Of a stretch of DNA of 64,000 nt, positions 36,641 through 47,509 are shown piece by piece (position 1 is the stretch's first letter; every line of letters begins with the position of its first letter). The stretch is from Nitratireductor basaltis (GTDB taxonomy: Bacteria > Pseudomonadota > Alphaproteobacteria > Rhizobiales > Rhizobiaceae). The position numbers and the translations under genes were made by a program. The notes under the pieces were generated by a model, which saw only the letters and a program-made list of their open reading frames with translations, ran no database searches and was not told the origin of the DNA. Location of the stretch: positions 744,001 through 808,000 of the forward strand of contig NZ_JMQM01000001.1 in NCBI RefSeq assembly GCF_000733725.1. The letters run 5' to 3'.

Positions 36641-36663
36641 GGCTCCCACCGGGGGCCTTTTTT
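36641..36663 (+). terminator. Rho-independent attenuator terminator before ilvB
   Basis: GGCTCCC and GGGGGCC (one G-T pair, loop ACC) are followed by six T residues at 36658-36663. It lies 35 bases past the leader stop and 46 bases before the ilvB start, so it controls read-through into ilvB. Confidence 0.85.
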
Positions 36664-36709
36664 ATTGGCCAGACGACGACGCAATCAAGAAGAGACGGGA
36701 TCGGGAAAG

Positions 36710-38512
36710 ATGGATACGCGAGCGCCAAAAGCACAAGCCGCAGAAGCGGGCACCAGAGAGATGACGGGCGCTGAAATGGTCATCCAGGCGCTGAAAGACA
36801 ATGGTGTCGAGCATATATTCGGCTATCCGGGTGGCGCTGTTCTCCCCATCTATGACGAGCTTTTCCAGCAGGACGAGGTTCAGCACATCCTCGTGCGTCA
36901 CGAGCAGGGCGCGGGGCATGCCGCGGAGGGCTATGCCCGTTCAACCGGCAAGGCCGGGGTCATGCTCGTCACTTCGGGTCCAGGTGCTACAAATGCGGTG
37001 ACACCACTGCAGGATGCACTGATGGATTCCATCCCCCTGGTCTGCATCACTGGTCAGGTGCCGACCACCCTTATCGGTTCCGATGCGTTCCAAGAATGCG
37101 ACACTGTGGGTATCACCCGTCCCTGCACCAAGCATAACTGGCTCGTGCGTGACGTGAACGAGCTTTCTGCCGTGCTTCACGAAGCCTTCCATGTGGCACA
37201 AACCGGCCGTCCCGGTCCCGTCGTCGTCGATGTGCCCAAGGATGTGCAGTTCGCTACCGGTCTCTACACGCCGCCGCAGACGGCTCCGCGTACCAGCTAT
37301 CAGCCGCAGGTGCAGGGCGATCAGGAAAAGGTTCGCGAGGCTGTCGCGCTCATGGCTTCGGCCAAGCGTCCCGTCATCTATTCGGGCGGCGGTGTCATCA
37401 ATGCCGGGCCGGAAGCAAGTCAGCTTTTGCGTGAACTCGTCGAATTGACGGGTTTCCCGATCACCTCCACGCTGATGGGGCTTGGTTCCTATCCTGCTTC
37501 CGGTGAGAACTGGCTGGGCATGTTGGGCATGCACGGCACCTATGAGGCCAATTTGTGCATGCATGATTGCGATGTCATGCTGTGTATCGGTGCACGTTTT
37601 GACGATCGCATCACGGGCCGGCTGGATGCCTTCTCGCCGAACTCCCGGAAAATCCATATCGACATCGATCCCTCGTCGATCAATAAGAATGTTCATGTCG
37701 ACATTCCGATCATCGGCGACTGCGGTCAGGTTCTGGAGGATCTGGTCCGTCTCTGGCGGGCGGGTGCCAAGGCAGACAAGAAGGCGCTGCAGCCCTGGTG
37801 GGAGCAGATCGAGAAATGGCGCGCACGCAATTCCCTGGCCTATCAGCACAACAATGATGTGATCATGCCGCAATATGCCATCGAGCGGCTGAGCGCACTG
37901 ACCAAGGATCGCGACACCTACATCACCACAGAGGTCGGCCAGCATCAGATGTGGGCTGCCCAGCATTTCGGTTTTGAGCAGCCAAACCACTGGATGACTT
38001 CCGGGGGGCTGGGGACCATGGGCTACGGTCTGCCCGCAGCTCTTGGCGTGCAGGTTGCACATCCCGATGCGCTCGTCATCGATATCGCAGGTGATGCGTC
38101 GGTTCTGATGACGATCCAGGAGATGAGTGCTGCAGTTCAGCACCGGGCCCCGATCAAGATCTTCATTTTGAACAACCAGTATATGGGCATGGTACGGCAG
38201 TGGCAGCAATTGCTTCATGGCAACCGCCTGTCCCATTCCTATACGGAGGCGCTGCCGGACTTCGTGAAGCTGGCGGAAGCTTATGGCGCACATGGCATTC
38301 GTTGTGAGAAGCCGGGCGACCTCGATGATGCCATTCGCGAGATGATCGAGGTCGACAAGCCGGTCATCTTCGATTGCCGCGTGGCCAATCTCGCCAATTG
38401 CTTCCCGATGATCCCGTCGGGCAAGGCGCATAACGAGATGCTTCTGCCCGACGAAGCAACGGACGAGGCAGTGGCGAATGCGATTGATGCGGAAGGCCGA
38501 TCCCTGGTCTGA
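36710..38512 (+). CDS. ilvB: Acetolactate synthase, large (catalytic) subunit
   Basis: A 600-residue thiamine-diphosphate enzyme, first common step of Val/Leu/Ile synthesis. The cofactor-activating Glu65 lies in VRHEQGAGHAAEGYAR. The TPP/Mg motif is GDASVLMTIQEM...NNQYMGMVRQWQ. Length fits the family. ATG 36710 has GGGAAAG upstream; the frame is open back to 36629 but that part overlaps the terminator. ilvH follows after 59 bases. Confidence 0.96.
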   Translation: MDTRAPKAQAAEAGTREMTGAEMVIQALKDNGVEHIFGYPGGAVLPIYDELFQQDEVQHILVRHEQGAGHAAEGYARSTGKAGVMLVTSGPGATNAVTPLQDALMDSIPLVCITGQVPTTLIGSDAFQECDTVGITRPCTKHNWLVRDVNELSAVLHEAFHVAQTGRPGPVVVDVPKDVQFATGLYTPPQTAPRTSYQPQVQGDQEKVREAVALMASAKRPVIYSGGGVINAGPEASQLLRELVELTGFPITSTLMGLGSYPASGENWLGMLGMHGTYEANLCMHDCDVMLCIGARFDDRITGRLDAFSPNSRKIHIDIDPSSINKNVHVDIPIIGDCGQVLEDLVRLWRAGAKADKKALQPWWEQIEKWRARNSLAYQHNNDVIMPQYAIERLSALTKDRDTYITTEVGQHQMWAAQHFGFEQPNHWMTSGGLGTMGYGLPAALGVQVAHPDALVIDIAGDASVLMTIQEMSAAVQHRAPIKIFILNNQYMGMVRQWQQLLHGNRLSHSYTEALPDFVKLAEAYGAHGIRCEKPGDLDDAIREMIEVDKPVIFDCRVANLANCFPMIPSGKAHNEMLLPDEATDEAVANAIDAEGRSLV

Positions 38513-38571
38513 GGGAATTACAGAGTCATTTGAATCGCTTGCGCGAGTGAACTGAAAAAGAGATTCATCGA

Positions 38572-39144
38572 ATGAATGCACAACTTCAGCCTACCGGTTC
38601 GGCCTATTTCATCACCAAGGAAACCGAGCGCGATGAACGGCGCACACTTGCAGTGTTGGTCGATAACGAGCCGGGCGTCCTTGCACGCGTGATCGGTCTT
38701 TTCTCCGGCCGCGGCTACAATATCGACAGCCTTACCGTATCCGAAACCGAGCACGAGAAGCATTTGTCACGCATCACCATCGTGACGCGCGGCACCCCGC
38801 ATGTCCTTACGCAGATCAAACATCAGTTGGAGCGCATCGTGCCGGTGCACCGTGTCGTTGATCTGTCAGAAGTCGCTGAAGAGCGTGGTCATGATCGTGC
38901 CATGGAGCGTGAGCTGGCACTGGTGAAGGTGCGTGGCAAGGGTGAACAGCGGGTGGAGGCCCTGCGTCTGGCGGATGCGTTTCGTGCGCAGGTGATCGAT
39001 GCCAATACCGAGCACTTCATCTTCGAGATTACGGGACGTGTTTCCAAGATCGAGCAGTTCATCTCGATCATGACACCGCTTGGCCTCGTTGAGGTCTGCC
39101 GTACCGGTGCTGCCGCCATGAACCGCGGTCCGGAAGGCATGTGA
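38572..39144 (+). CDS. ilvH: Acetolactate synthase, small (regulatory) subunit
   Basis: A 190-residue protein with an N-terminal ACT domain (RRTLAVLVDNEPGVLARVIGLFSGRGYNIDSL) that binds valine for feedback inhibition, and a C-terminal ALS_ss_C domain (ANTEHFIFEITGRVSKIEQFI). It partners IlvB and lies 59 bases downstream in the same unit. Confidence 0.95.
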   Translation: MNAQLQPTGSAYFITKETERDERRTLAVLVDNEPGVLARVIGLFSGRGYNIDSLTVSETEHEKHLSRITIVTRGTPHVLTQIKHQLERIVPVHRVVDLSEVAEERGHDRAMERELALVKVRGKGEQRVEALRLADAFRAQVIDANTEHFIFEITGRVSKIEQFISIMTPLGLVEVCRTGAAAMNRGPEGM

Positions 39145-39218
39145 GGCTGCTGTTGCCCCTCACGCTCAGCAGATAAACGCGTTTGCTGCCTTGGGTGGCA
39201 GTCTGGTCGGGTGTTCCC

Positions 39219-39815
39219 ATGGAACTGGAAGTCATATCGGCGCTCCTGGTGTTCTCCTTCGTTTCATCGGTAACACCTGGTCCCAACAATTTCATGCTGC
39301 TCGCTTCGGGCGTGAATTTCGGTCTGCGGCGAACGCTTCCTCACATGGTTGGCATAGCCTTCGGATTTTGCTCCTTGCTGCTGGCAGTCGGTTTCGGTTT
39401 GGGCGCATTGTTGTCGGCTTTTCCGCAGCTTCAGCTTGTCCTGAAGTTCTGTGGCGGGGCCTATCTGACCTATCTTGCCTGGCGCATTGCGACATCGCGC
39501 TCGATGGGCAAAGGCAACGATGAGACCCAGCAGCCCCTGACCTTCCTGCAGGCGGCGGCATTTCAATGGGTCAATCCGAAGGCCTGGGTCATGGGTGTGA
39601 CTGCGATGGCGATCTACACCTCGACCAGCGCTCCCTATCTTTCCGTCGTGATTGTTGCGCTGGGCTTTGTCACCATGGCCGTTCCCACCTTCTATATCTG
39701 GGCCGGCTTCGGCGTTGCGTTGCGCGGTTTCCTTTCCGATCCGGTGCGCCTGAAGTATTTCAACATCGTCATGGGCTTGGCGCTGATCGCCACGCTCTGG
39801 CCAATGCTGAGCTAA
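39219..39815 (+). CDS. LysE/RhtB family amino acid exporter
   Basis: A 198-residue membrane protein with about six hydrophobic segments. The LysE signature SSVTPGPNNFMLLASGVNFG follows the first helix. The family exports amino acids; substrate not known. ATG 39219 gives the usual N-terminus (MELEVISALLVF). It follows ilvH by 74 bases, and its position after the ilv operon hints at amino acid export, which is inference. Confidence 0.9.
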   Translation: MELEVISALLVFSFVSSVTPGPNNFMLLASGVNFGLRRTLPHMVGIAFGFCSLLLAVGFGLGALLSAFPQLQLVLKFCGGAYLTYLAWRIATSRSMGKGNDETQQPLTFLQAAAFQWVNPKAWVMGVTAMAIYTSTSAPYLSVVIVALGFVTMAVPTFYIWAGFGVALRGFLSDPVRLKYFNIVMGLALIATLWPMLS

Positions 39816-39827
39816 GGGTGGACGCCG

Positions 39828-40778
39828 TCAGCGCTTGTGGTTGGACGAGGTCGAGGCGAGATCGGCGCTGGAACTTACAGCGCGCGACACTTCCGTAAGT
39901 TGCCAGGCGTCCTTGTCGGCAAGCGCTTCCGCGTTTTCCCGTGAGATCGCCTCTTGTGCATCGGGGACGATCACGGCCCTGATGTAACGCCCGGTTTGCC
40001 GGATCTGAATGCGGTGGCCGGGATTGCGCTTTTTCAGGCGTGACTGGATCTTCCTGGCGGTTTCGCTGATTTCCGCCGCATCGATCTTGCGTGGCGCGCC
40101 GTCCATGAGTTCAGCGAAAGCCGTGCGCAGATTTCGCAGTCCGTCATTCAGTATCGAGAAGGATATGAGGCCTGCGGCGGCCGCATCGGCCCACCAGTAT
40201 CCAAGGCCGATGCCGATGATGCCGACAATGCCGGCTGCACCGGTCTGCCAGTCAGCCGCATTCATGTCGGCATCCGTGAATAGGATCTTGTCGCGGAGTT
40301 CGCGCGCAAGCTTCTTTTTCCTCCGCCCCAGGATCACGGGCGGAATGACGGAGTAGAGCAGGGCTGCCATCATGAACCAGCCAAGCCAGATCTCGTATCC
40401 GAAGAGGTGCGTGCTGCCGACGCTTGGGTGCTCACGGCTGACCAATGTCATCACAGCCTCGAAGAGCAGATAGGCGCCCATCGCGGTCAACGCCATTGCG
40501 GACGCGAAGAAGCCCAGTGAGCCAGCCCGATGGAAGCCATAGGGATAGAATTCGGTCGGCTCCTTGCGTTCCACCGCGGTTGCAGCGAGGAACAGGATTG
40601 GCGGCAGGAGGCTCAACATATCCTCTGTCCAGGCCGATTTCATCGCCTGGCTGGAGCCGACCGCGAAATACATGACGATGACGATGGAGCCGATAAATCC
40701 GATCGTCCACCATTCAAGGCGTCGGGCGCGATTGAGCGCCTCGACAATGTCCTCAGGCAGGTCCTGACGATCTCTCAT
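39828..40778 (-). CDS. Cation diffusion facilitator (CDF) family transporter
   Basis: A 316-residue protein with about six membrane helices. ERKEPTEFYPYGFHRAGSLG resembles the CDF helix-II to loop region (FPYGFHRAE), and ILFTDADMNAADWQTGAAGI is the D-x-x-x-D metal-site helix. A soluble C-terminal tail follows. Export of Zn, Fe, Mn or other divalent cations is typical. It overlaps the lipoprotein gene start by four bases. Confidence 0.88.
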   Translation of the reverse strand: MRDRQDLPEDIVEALNRARRLEWWTIGFIGSIVIVMYFAVGSSQAMKSAWTEDMLSLLPPILFLAATAVERKEPTEFYPYGFHRAGSLGFFASAMALTAMGAYLLFEAVMTLVSREHPSVGSTHLFGYEIWLGWFMMAALLYSVIPPVILGRRKKKLARELRDKILFTDADMNAADWQTGAAGIVGIIGIGLGYWWADAAAAGLISFSILNDGLRNLRTAFAELMDGAPRKIDAAEISETARKIQSRLKKRNPGHRIQIRQTGRYIRAVIVPDAQEAISRENAEALADKDAWQLTEVSRAVSSSADLASTSSNHKR

Positions 40779-41263
40779 GGGCTTGTACCGATTGCGCGAT
40801 TGACCTGCAGCAGGAAAGCATTCTCCCCCTTGCGAACCGCAAGCACGGTCTTGTGCCGGTCGCCGCCAATGATGGTGTAGGCCAGGGGGCGGCTCAGGCC
40901 GATCTTCCTACCAAATGGTGTGCTCTGTGGAATTGCGCCTGCCAGGAGGTGGATCTTCCCCTGTTCAAGGTCCGAAACCAGTCGGTGTGCCTCGCCTGTT
41001 ACCCACATGACACGAGCGTTGTAGTGGTCGGCAATTCTGTTGATGATCTCGCTTTCGCGTGGACCGGCTTTATCGCTGCCAATCACTCCGACAACCATTA
41101 CGGTGCCGCGAATCTCGTCGGAAGTGCCGCGCATGTCGGAAGGAAAGGAACATGCGCTGAGCGCGAACAAGGTGAGCACAAGCGTGGCAACGAGGCCTTT
41201 TGTGGTGCCGAGCATCATGCGCGGTGAACGCCGAGCTTCTATGGCAGGTTCCATCGCTTGCAT
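40775..41263 (-). CDS. Putative lipoprotein, 162 residues
   Basis: A hydrophobic N-terminal segment (GLVATLVLTLFALSACS) ends in the lipobox LSAC, so the mature protein would be lipid-anchored. The rest (SEIINRIADHYNARVMWVTG, LEQGKIHLLAGAIPQSTPFG) resembles part of a solute-binding protein fold. The start is uncertain: ATGs at 41263, 41254, 41218 and 41215 are in frame. It overlaps the CDF gene (ATGA), so a metal-related role is possible but not shown. Confidence 0.7.
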   Translation of the reverse strand: MQAMEPAIEARRSPRMMLGTTKGLVATLVLTLFALSACSFPSDMRGTSDEIRGTVMVVGVIGSDKAGPRESEIINRIADHYNARVMWVTGEAHRLVSDLEQGKIHLLAGAIPQSTPFGRKIGLSRPLAYTIIGGDRHKTVLAVRKGENAFLLQVNRAIGTSP

Positions 41264-41292
41264 AACCTGGCCGAATCCTGTTCTTCGAAGTC

Positions 41293-42420
41293 ATGGAATT
41301 TGCACCCCAGCAAGATGAGGCGCTCCAGGCGGTGGCGCGTTGGCTGCGCGACGGTCAGAGCCAGGTCTTCAGGCTGTTTGGCTATGCCGGTACGGGCAAG
41401 ACGACTCTTGCGCGCTATTTTGCCGAGCACGTGGACGGTGAGGTGCAATTCGCCGCCTTCACCGGCAAGGCCGCACAGGTTCTCCGTTCCAAGGGCGCAA
41501 CCAATGCACGGACGATACACTCCCTGATCTACAGGCCACGCGGCGAGGAGCAGGTGGAGGACGAGACCACCGGGCGTACCTCCATGTCGCCCACATTCTC
41601 CCTGAACCGTCAAAGTCCTGTCGCCAAGGCGGCGCTTATCGTGATCGACGAGTGTTCGATGGTCGACGAGGCGCTGGGGCGTGATCTGCTGACATTCGGG
41701 ACGCCGATACTCGTTCTTGGTGATCCCGCCCAGCTCCCGCCGATTTCCGGTGGCGGCTTCTTCACCGAGCATGAGCCCGATTTCCTGCTGACGGAGATCC
41801 ACCGACAGGCAAGGGACAATCCCATCGTGCGGCTTGCGCTTGATGTGCGCGAGGGCAGGGAATTCATGCATGGTGACTACGGGTCTGCACAGGTCATCTC
41901 CAAGGGGCAGGTTGATCGCGAGCTGGTTCTGGATGCTGACCAGGTTTTGGTGGGAACAAACCGCACGCGCCGCCGCTACAATGCGCGCCTGCGCGAGTTG
42001 AAGGGCTTCGATGCCGTCTATCCGCAGGCGGGAGACAAGCTGGTATGTCTGCGCAACGATCCTGCAAAAGGGCTGCTCAATGGGTCGCTGTGGAAAGTGA
42101 TGACTTCGGCGAAGGAGACGATAAAGCCGGGCATCAACCTGCTCGTATCACCCGAAGAGGATGATCCCGATCGCGGTGTCGCCAAGATCAAGCTGCTCAA
42201 GGCGCAGTTCGAGGATCCTGATGCGGACATCCCGTGGCAGACCAAGAAGCGGTTCGACGATTTCGACTATGGCTATGCGCTGACCGTGCACAAGGCGCAG
42301 GGTTCGCAGTGGGACAATGTCGTGCTGTTCGACGAGAGCTACGCGTTTCGTGACACGCGCCAACGCTGGCTCTACACCGCCATCACGCGTGCCGCGGAAC
42401 GCCTGACGATCGTTCGCTGA
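41293..42420 (+). CDS. RecD-like superfamily 1B ATPase/helicase
   Basis: A 375-residue AAA ATPase related to the C-terminal helicase core of RecD. Walker A GYAGTGKTT is at residues 30-38, Walker B VIDECSMVD, motif III LVLGDPAQLPPI, and the UvrD_C2-like end GYALTVHKAQGSQWDNVVLF with YTAITRA. It lacks the N-terminal domains of full RecD2. It begins 29 bases from the divergent lipoprotein gene. Confidence 0.9.
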   Translation: MEFAPQQDEALQAVARWLRDGQSQVFRLFGYAGTGKTTLARYFAEHVDGEVQFAAFTGKAAQVLRSKGATNARTIHSLIYRPRGEEQVEDETTGRTSMSPTFSLNRQSPVAKAALIVIDECSMVDEALGRDLLTFGTPILVLGDPAQLPPISGGGFFTEHEPDFLLTEIHRQARDNPIVRLALDVREGREFMHGDYGSAQVISKGQVDRELVLDADQVLVGTNRTRRRYNARLRELKGFDAVYPQAGDKLVCLRNDPAKGLLNGSLWKVMTSAKETIKPGINLLVSPEEDDPDRGVAKIKLLKAQFEDPDADIPWQTKKRFDDFDYGYALTVHKAQGSQWDNVVLFDESYAFRDTRQRWLYTAITRAAERLTIVR

Positions 42421-43391
<971 letters not shown>

Positions 43392-43466
43392 CACCAGACC
43401 TCCCGTGAGGTTGTGATTCAGGTGATCACCTTTCGCTACTCACTGGCCAGTCACGATCACGTGGTT

Positions 43467-43868
43467 TCATTCAATGGGTCTGGGCTCCGCCCCCAGCCAC
43501 TTCCAGGCTTCTTCCTGCTCCTCAAGCGCAAAATGCTTCATCTCGATCGAGAGGAAGGGGCGGAAGAAGGCGAGCGTGGTACTCATCCAGGAGGGGCCGC
43601 CGACAACGGCATATTTGCGGATATGCTTCAGAGCGCTGGTCTTGCCAGCAATGGTGCCTTCGCGAAAGGCCGCGGTCCAGTCAAAGCCTTCGTAATGGTG
43701 GATCAGGACAAGCAGATCGATCTTGTCGTGAACGACATAGATGCCATCAAGAAGACCGTAGAGATTCTCGACATCCGCCGCGGTAATGTGCCCAGTCACC
43801 TCGAATGCCACGGCGTCTTCGCGGGACGTCTCGATGCGTTTGACGTGAGGAATTTCCTGGTGCTGCAT
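43467..43868 (-). CDS. SpoIIAA-like STAS/SEC14-fold protein
   Basis: A 133-residue soluble protein. AFEVTGHITAADVENLYGLLDGIYVVHDKIDLLVLIHHYEGFDW and KYAVVGGPSWMSTTLAFFRPF match the SpoIIAA-like family (DUF3478), which has a STAS-like fold and may bind lipids or nucleotides. It is monocistronic, leftward, between the DUF3179 gene and pdxJ. Confidence 0.87.
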   Translation of the reverse strand: MQHQEIPHVKRIETSREDAVAFEVTGHITAADVENLYGLLDGIYVVHDKIDLLVLIHHYEGFDWTAAFREGTIAGKTSALKHIRKYAVVGGPSWMSTTLAFFRPFLSIEMKHFALEEQEEAWKWLGAEPRPIE

Positions 43869-43984
43869 CGCGTCGGACCCTTCGCCTGGCTCGCTTCCTG
43901 TACATGATGGTAACGATGGCTGGCTCTCTCGCGTTCCGCGTAAAGCACGTATAGGTTCGCCAGCACTTAATGCATGAGGATGCC

Positions 43985-44731
43985 ATGGCTGCCAAACTTT
44001 CCGTCAATCTGAACGCCGTCGCGATGCTGCGAAACAGGCGCGATCTGCCCTGGCCAAGTGTAACGGGACTGGGGCGAATTGCATTGCAGGCTGGCGCTCA
44101 CGGCTTGACGGTTCACCCGCGCCCTGACCAGCGCCATATACGTCTCAGCGATCTGCCTGAAATCCGAGCGCTGATCGATGACGAGTTTCCTGAGGCCGAG
44201 TTCAACATCGAAGGTTACCCGACGGAGGACTTCCTGGCACTGGTCGAAGAGACGCAGCCCGAACAGGTTACTTTGGTGCCCGATGACCCGACCCAGGCGA
44301 CATCGGACCACGGTTGGCCGTTCCAGGCTTCAAGAGAGCTTCTCACGCCTGTCGTGAAGCGGCTCAGAAGCCAGGGGATGCGCGTTTCGCTCTTCTGTGA
44401 TCCGGATGCGGGTGAAGAGGACCTCGCCATCGCGCGCGAGATCGGGGCTGATCGCGTGGAGATCTACACCGGGCCGTACGGCGGCTGTTTCGATGATTCC
44501 GAAAAGGCAGGCAAGTCGCTGAAAGAAATAGAGAAAGTCGGCCTGACGGCAAGCGTGGTCGGTCTGGGCGTCAATGCCGGTCATGATCTGACCGTCGCAA
44601 ATTTGCCGCCATTGGTCCGCGCACTTCCCAATCTTGACGAGGTCTCGATCGGGCATGGTCTGACCGCAGATGCGCTTGAACACGGAATGGCGAAGTCGGT
44701 CGAGCGCTTTCTGGCCGCTTTGAAGGGCTAG
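43985..44731 (+). CDS. pdxJ: Pyridoxine 5'-phosphate synthase PdxJ
   Basis: A 248-residue TIM-barrel enzyme that closes the vitamin B6 ring. [21 protein letters not shown] is the substrate start, followed by [29 protein letters not shown] and [11 protein letters not shown]. The C-terminus has [14 protein letters not shown] 43985 has GAGG five bases upstream; ATG 43970 is also in frame. Confidence 0.95.
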   Translation: MAAKLSVNLNAVAMLRNRRDLPWPSVTGLGRIALQAGAHGLTVHPRPDQRHIRLSDLPEIRALIDDEFPEAEFNIEGYPTEDFLALVEETQPEQVTLVPDDPTQATSDHGWPFQASRELLTPVVKRLRSQGMRVSLFCDPDAGEEDLAIAREIGADRVEIYTGPYGGCFDDSEKAGKSLKEIEKVGLTASVVGLGVNAGHDLTVANLPPLVRALPNLDEVSIGHGLTADALEHGMAKSVERFLAALKG

Positions 44732-44741
44732 TGTGAGCAGG

Positions 44742-44773
44742 AAAAATGGCGGCACTGTCAAACAGTGCCGCCA
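44742..44773 (-). terminator. Strong hairpin with a T-run on the minus strand
   Basis: TGGCGGCACTGT and ACAGTGCCGCCA form a perfect 12-base-pair stem with loop CAA. The flank on the left (44742-44746) is five A residues, so the T-tract belongs to the minus strand. There is no minus-strand gene to its right to terminate, so for pdxJ it would be a hairpin without a T-run. Confidence 0.5.
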
Positions 44774-44858
44774 GCATCTTGGGAGGAAAATGGATAGGAT
44801 AAATGCTGTCTGAAATAGTTGAGGAGGCCTCAAGTCACTATACTTATGGTTGTACGCA

Positions 44859-44876
44859 CCAATTCTTAACAATTGG
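44859..44876. repeat. AT-rich inverted repeat in the gap before the TetR gene
   Basis: CCAATT and AATTGG with a six-base spacer, inside an AT-rich stretch. Possible operator or promoter element; nothing else is clear in the 263-base gap. Confidence 0.35.
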
Positions 44877-44971
44877 TTAATTGCAGAGATTTCCCGAACG
44901 AGAAGTAGCGCCTTTCAACGAGATGCATTTTTTCGTCTCCGCCTCTTGCCCTTGATGAATGCCTGTGGCAG

Positions 44972-44993
44972 AACCGTACCGTACGGTACTGTT
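44972..44993. promoter_or_regulatory. Palindromic candidate operator of the TetR gene
   Basis: The core GTACCGTACGGTAC (44976-44989) is a perfect palindrome; extended to 22 bases (AAC...GTT) it has one mismatched pair. It ends one base before the ATG at 44995. Its length and symmetry suit a TetR dimer and suggest self-repression. It would be inside the coding region if the upstream ATG at 44959 were used. Confidence 0.6.
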
Positions 44994-44994
44994 A

Positions 44995-45666
44995 ATGGAT
45001 GGGGCGGGCGAAGTGCCTGAGAATACGAACCACAGCGATGAATACACTCCGCGGCAGCAGGCGGTGCTGGAATCGGCACTTGGTCTCCTGGTAGCCGGTG
45101 GTGAAAAGGCACTGACCACGGCCGGTGTTGCGCGGGCAGCGAGCTGCTCGAAAGAAAGCCTCTACAAGTGGTTCGGCGACCGCGAGGGACTTCTTGCGGC
45201 CATGATTTCCTATCAGGCCAGCAAGGTGCGTACCTTCACCGACGATGGCGCCGCAATGGATGCGCAGCGTTACCGGGCCTATCTTTTGGCCTTCGCGAAA
45301 GATCTGCTGAATGTGCTTGCAGGAGATGTCTCCCTTGCTCTGAACCGTCTGGCTATCGGTCAGGCGAGCCAGGAGGGCAACAGCCTTGCCCAACTGCTTA
45401 TCGAGAGGGGACGCAAGCGCATCGATCAGCGTGCCGGTGCGCTTCTCGAGGCGGGCAAGCGTAGAGGTCTGATCCACTATGATGACCGCGATGACACCTA
45501 TCATGTCTTCTATGGCCTGATCGTGCGCGACCTGCATGTGCGCATGCTTCTGGGCGATGCCGGAGCTCGGCAGCCGCAGCGTTTCGACGAGCTTGCCGAG
45601 GCAGCCGTCACCAAGTTTTTCGCGCTCTATGCGGCGCGGGAAGAGGAGAGGGTGGCCCGCCTTTAG
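44995..45666 (+). CDS. TetR/AcrR family regulator
   Basis: A 223-residue regulator. The N-terminal HTH (TPRQQAVLESALGLLVAGGEKALTTAGVARAASCSKESLYKWFGDREGLLAAMI) is TetR-like; the C-terminal part is helical and TetR_C-like. The start is uncertain: 44959, 44995 and a GTG at 45013 are in frame, none with a clear ribosome site. It lies 52 bases before ilvC, so it may regulate ilvC, itself or both. Confidence 0.85.
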   Translation: MDGAGEVPENTNHSDEYTPRQQAVLESALGLLVAGGEKALTTAGVARAASCSKESLYKWFGDREGLLAAMISYQASKVRTFTDDGAAMDAQRYRAYLLAFAKDLLNVLAGDVSLALNRLAIGQASQEGNSLAQLLIERGRKRIDQRAGALLEAGKRRGLIHYDDRDDTYHVFYGLIVRDLHVRMLLGDAGARQPQRFDELAEAAVTKFFALYAAREEERVARL

Positions 45667-45694
45667 GCAGGCTGCCGGAGCGATTTCTTTTTAG

Positions 45695-46738
<1,044 letters not shown>

Positions 46739-46809
46739 TCTTTCAGTTCCTTGCGCGCTGCATCTGATGATGTGATTCAGGTGCGGCTCCAGGCGCAGAC
46801 TTTAAAATA

Positions 46810-46839
46810 AAGCCCGGCGCATTGATGCGCCGTGCTTTT
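46810..46839. terminator. Terminator between ilvC and the BA14K gene
   Basis: AAGCCCGGCGCA and TGCGCCGTGCTT form a stem with one mismatch and loop TTGA, with AAA on the left and TTTT on the right. It can serve both ilvC and the convergent BA14K gene. Confidence 0.75.
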
Positions 46840-46861
46840 CATTTTGCAGATGTTCAACCCG

Positions 46862-47314
46862 TCACCGCGGCCAGTATGGCGAGCGGCACTGACGGCGAGG
46901 ACCGTTATAGGGCTGGAACGTGTTGTCTGCCGTGCGGTAAGAGCGGTACCGGTTGTGGCACCAGTTCACATGGGCACGGGTCAGTCGCACGCGCGGAGCC
47001 GGGCGCACATAGCGCGGGCGCGCATAGTACGGGCGGTCATAGTAGGGGCGGCTGTAACCGGGCGTTCCAAACTCGAAGTAGATCCCGGCGCGCGGGCGCG
47101 AGTGATGGCGACGCCAGTGCTTGCGATTATGGTGACGTCGGGCATGTCGATGCTTGCGGCGGGTGTCATGCACCTTCTGCACCAGGGTCTCACCGCTTTC
47201 GGCGGTCTTTACCGGCTGCGAAACCACGCCAAGTGCCGAGGCGCCAGCCGGTGTTGCTGCCATGCCGATGCTCAGAAAACCTGCAACGGCCATCGCGGAA
47301 AATATCGATTTCAT
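46862..47314 (-). CDS. BA14K family protein
   Basis: A 150-residue basic secreted or membrane-bound protein. A signal peptide ([25 protein letters not shown]) is followed by a His/Arg-rich stretch ([16 protein letters not shown]), Pro/Tyr/Arg repeats, and the diagnostic C-terminal motif [19 protein letters not shown]...[10 protein letters not shown]14K was first described as an immunoreactive Brucella protein with lectin-like activity. Confidence 0.88.
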   Translation of the reverse strand: MKSIFSAMAVAGFLSIGMAATPAGASALGVVSQPVKTAESGETLVQKVHDTRRKHRHARRHHNRKHWRRHHSRPRAGIYFEFGTPGYSRPYYDRPYYARPRYVRPAPRVRLTRAHVNWCHNRYRSYRTADNTFQPYNGPRRQCRSPYWPR

Positions 47315-47509
47315 CTCTCATCTCCAGTCTTCTTAAGCGACGGCCCAAGCCCAAACCGCCAGGGAATGAACGCAATTTCACATATGCTCCATGAATGGCG
47401 CATGAACATAAAGGTTGCAGCTTGAGGCAGATTTGGCGCGGTTTTGAGGCAGAAGCTGCGGTCGTGGTCGCGCCTTGTCTTTGCGTTTTACAGCAGGCAT
47501 AGCTGCTGC

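Noticed and set aside
36941-38581. Long minus-strand frame (546 codons) antisense to ilvB
   Set aside because: A shadow frame of a high-GC gene. The plus strand has a clear acetolactate synthase; the antisense product matches nothing and has no ribosome site.
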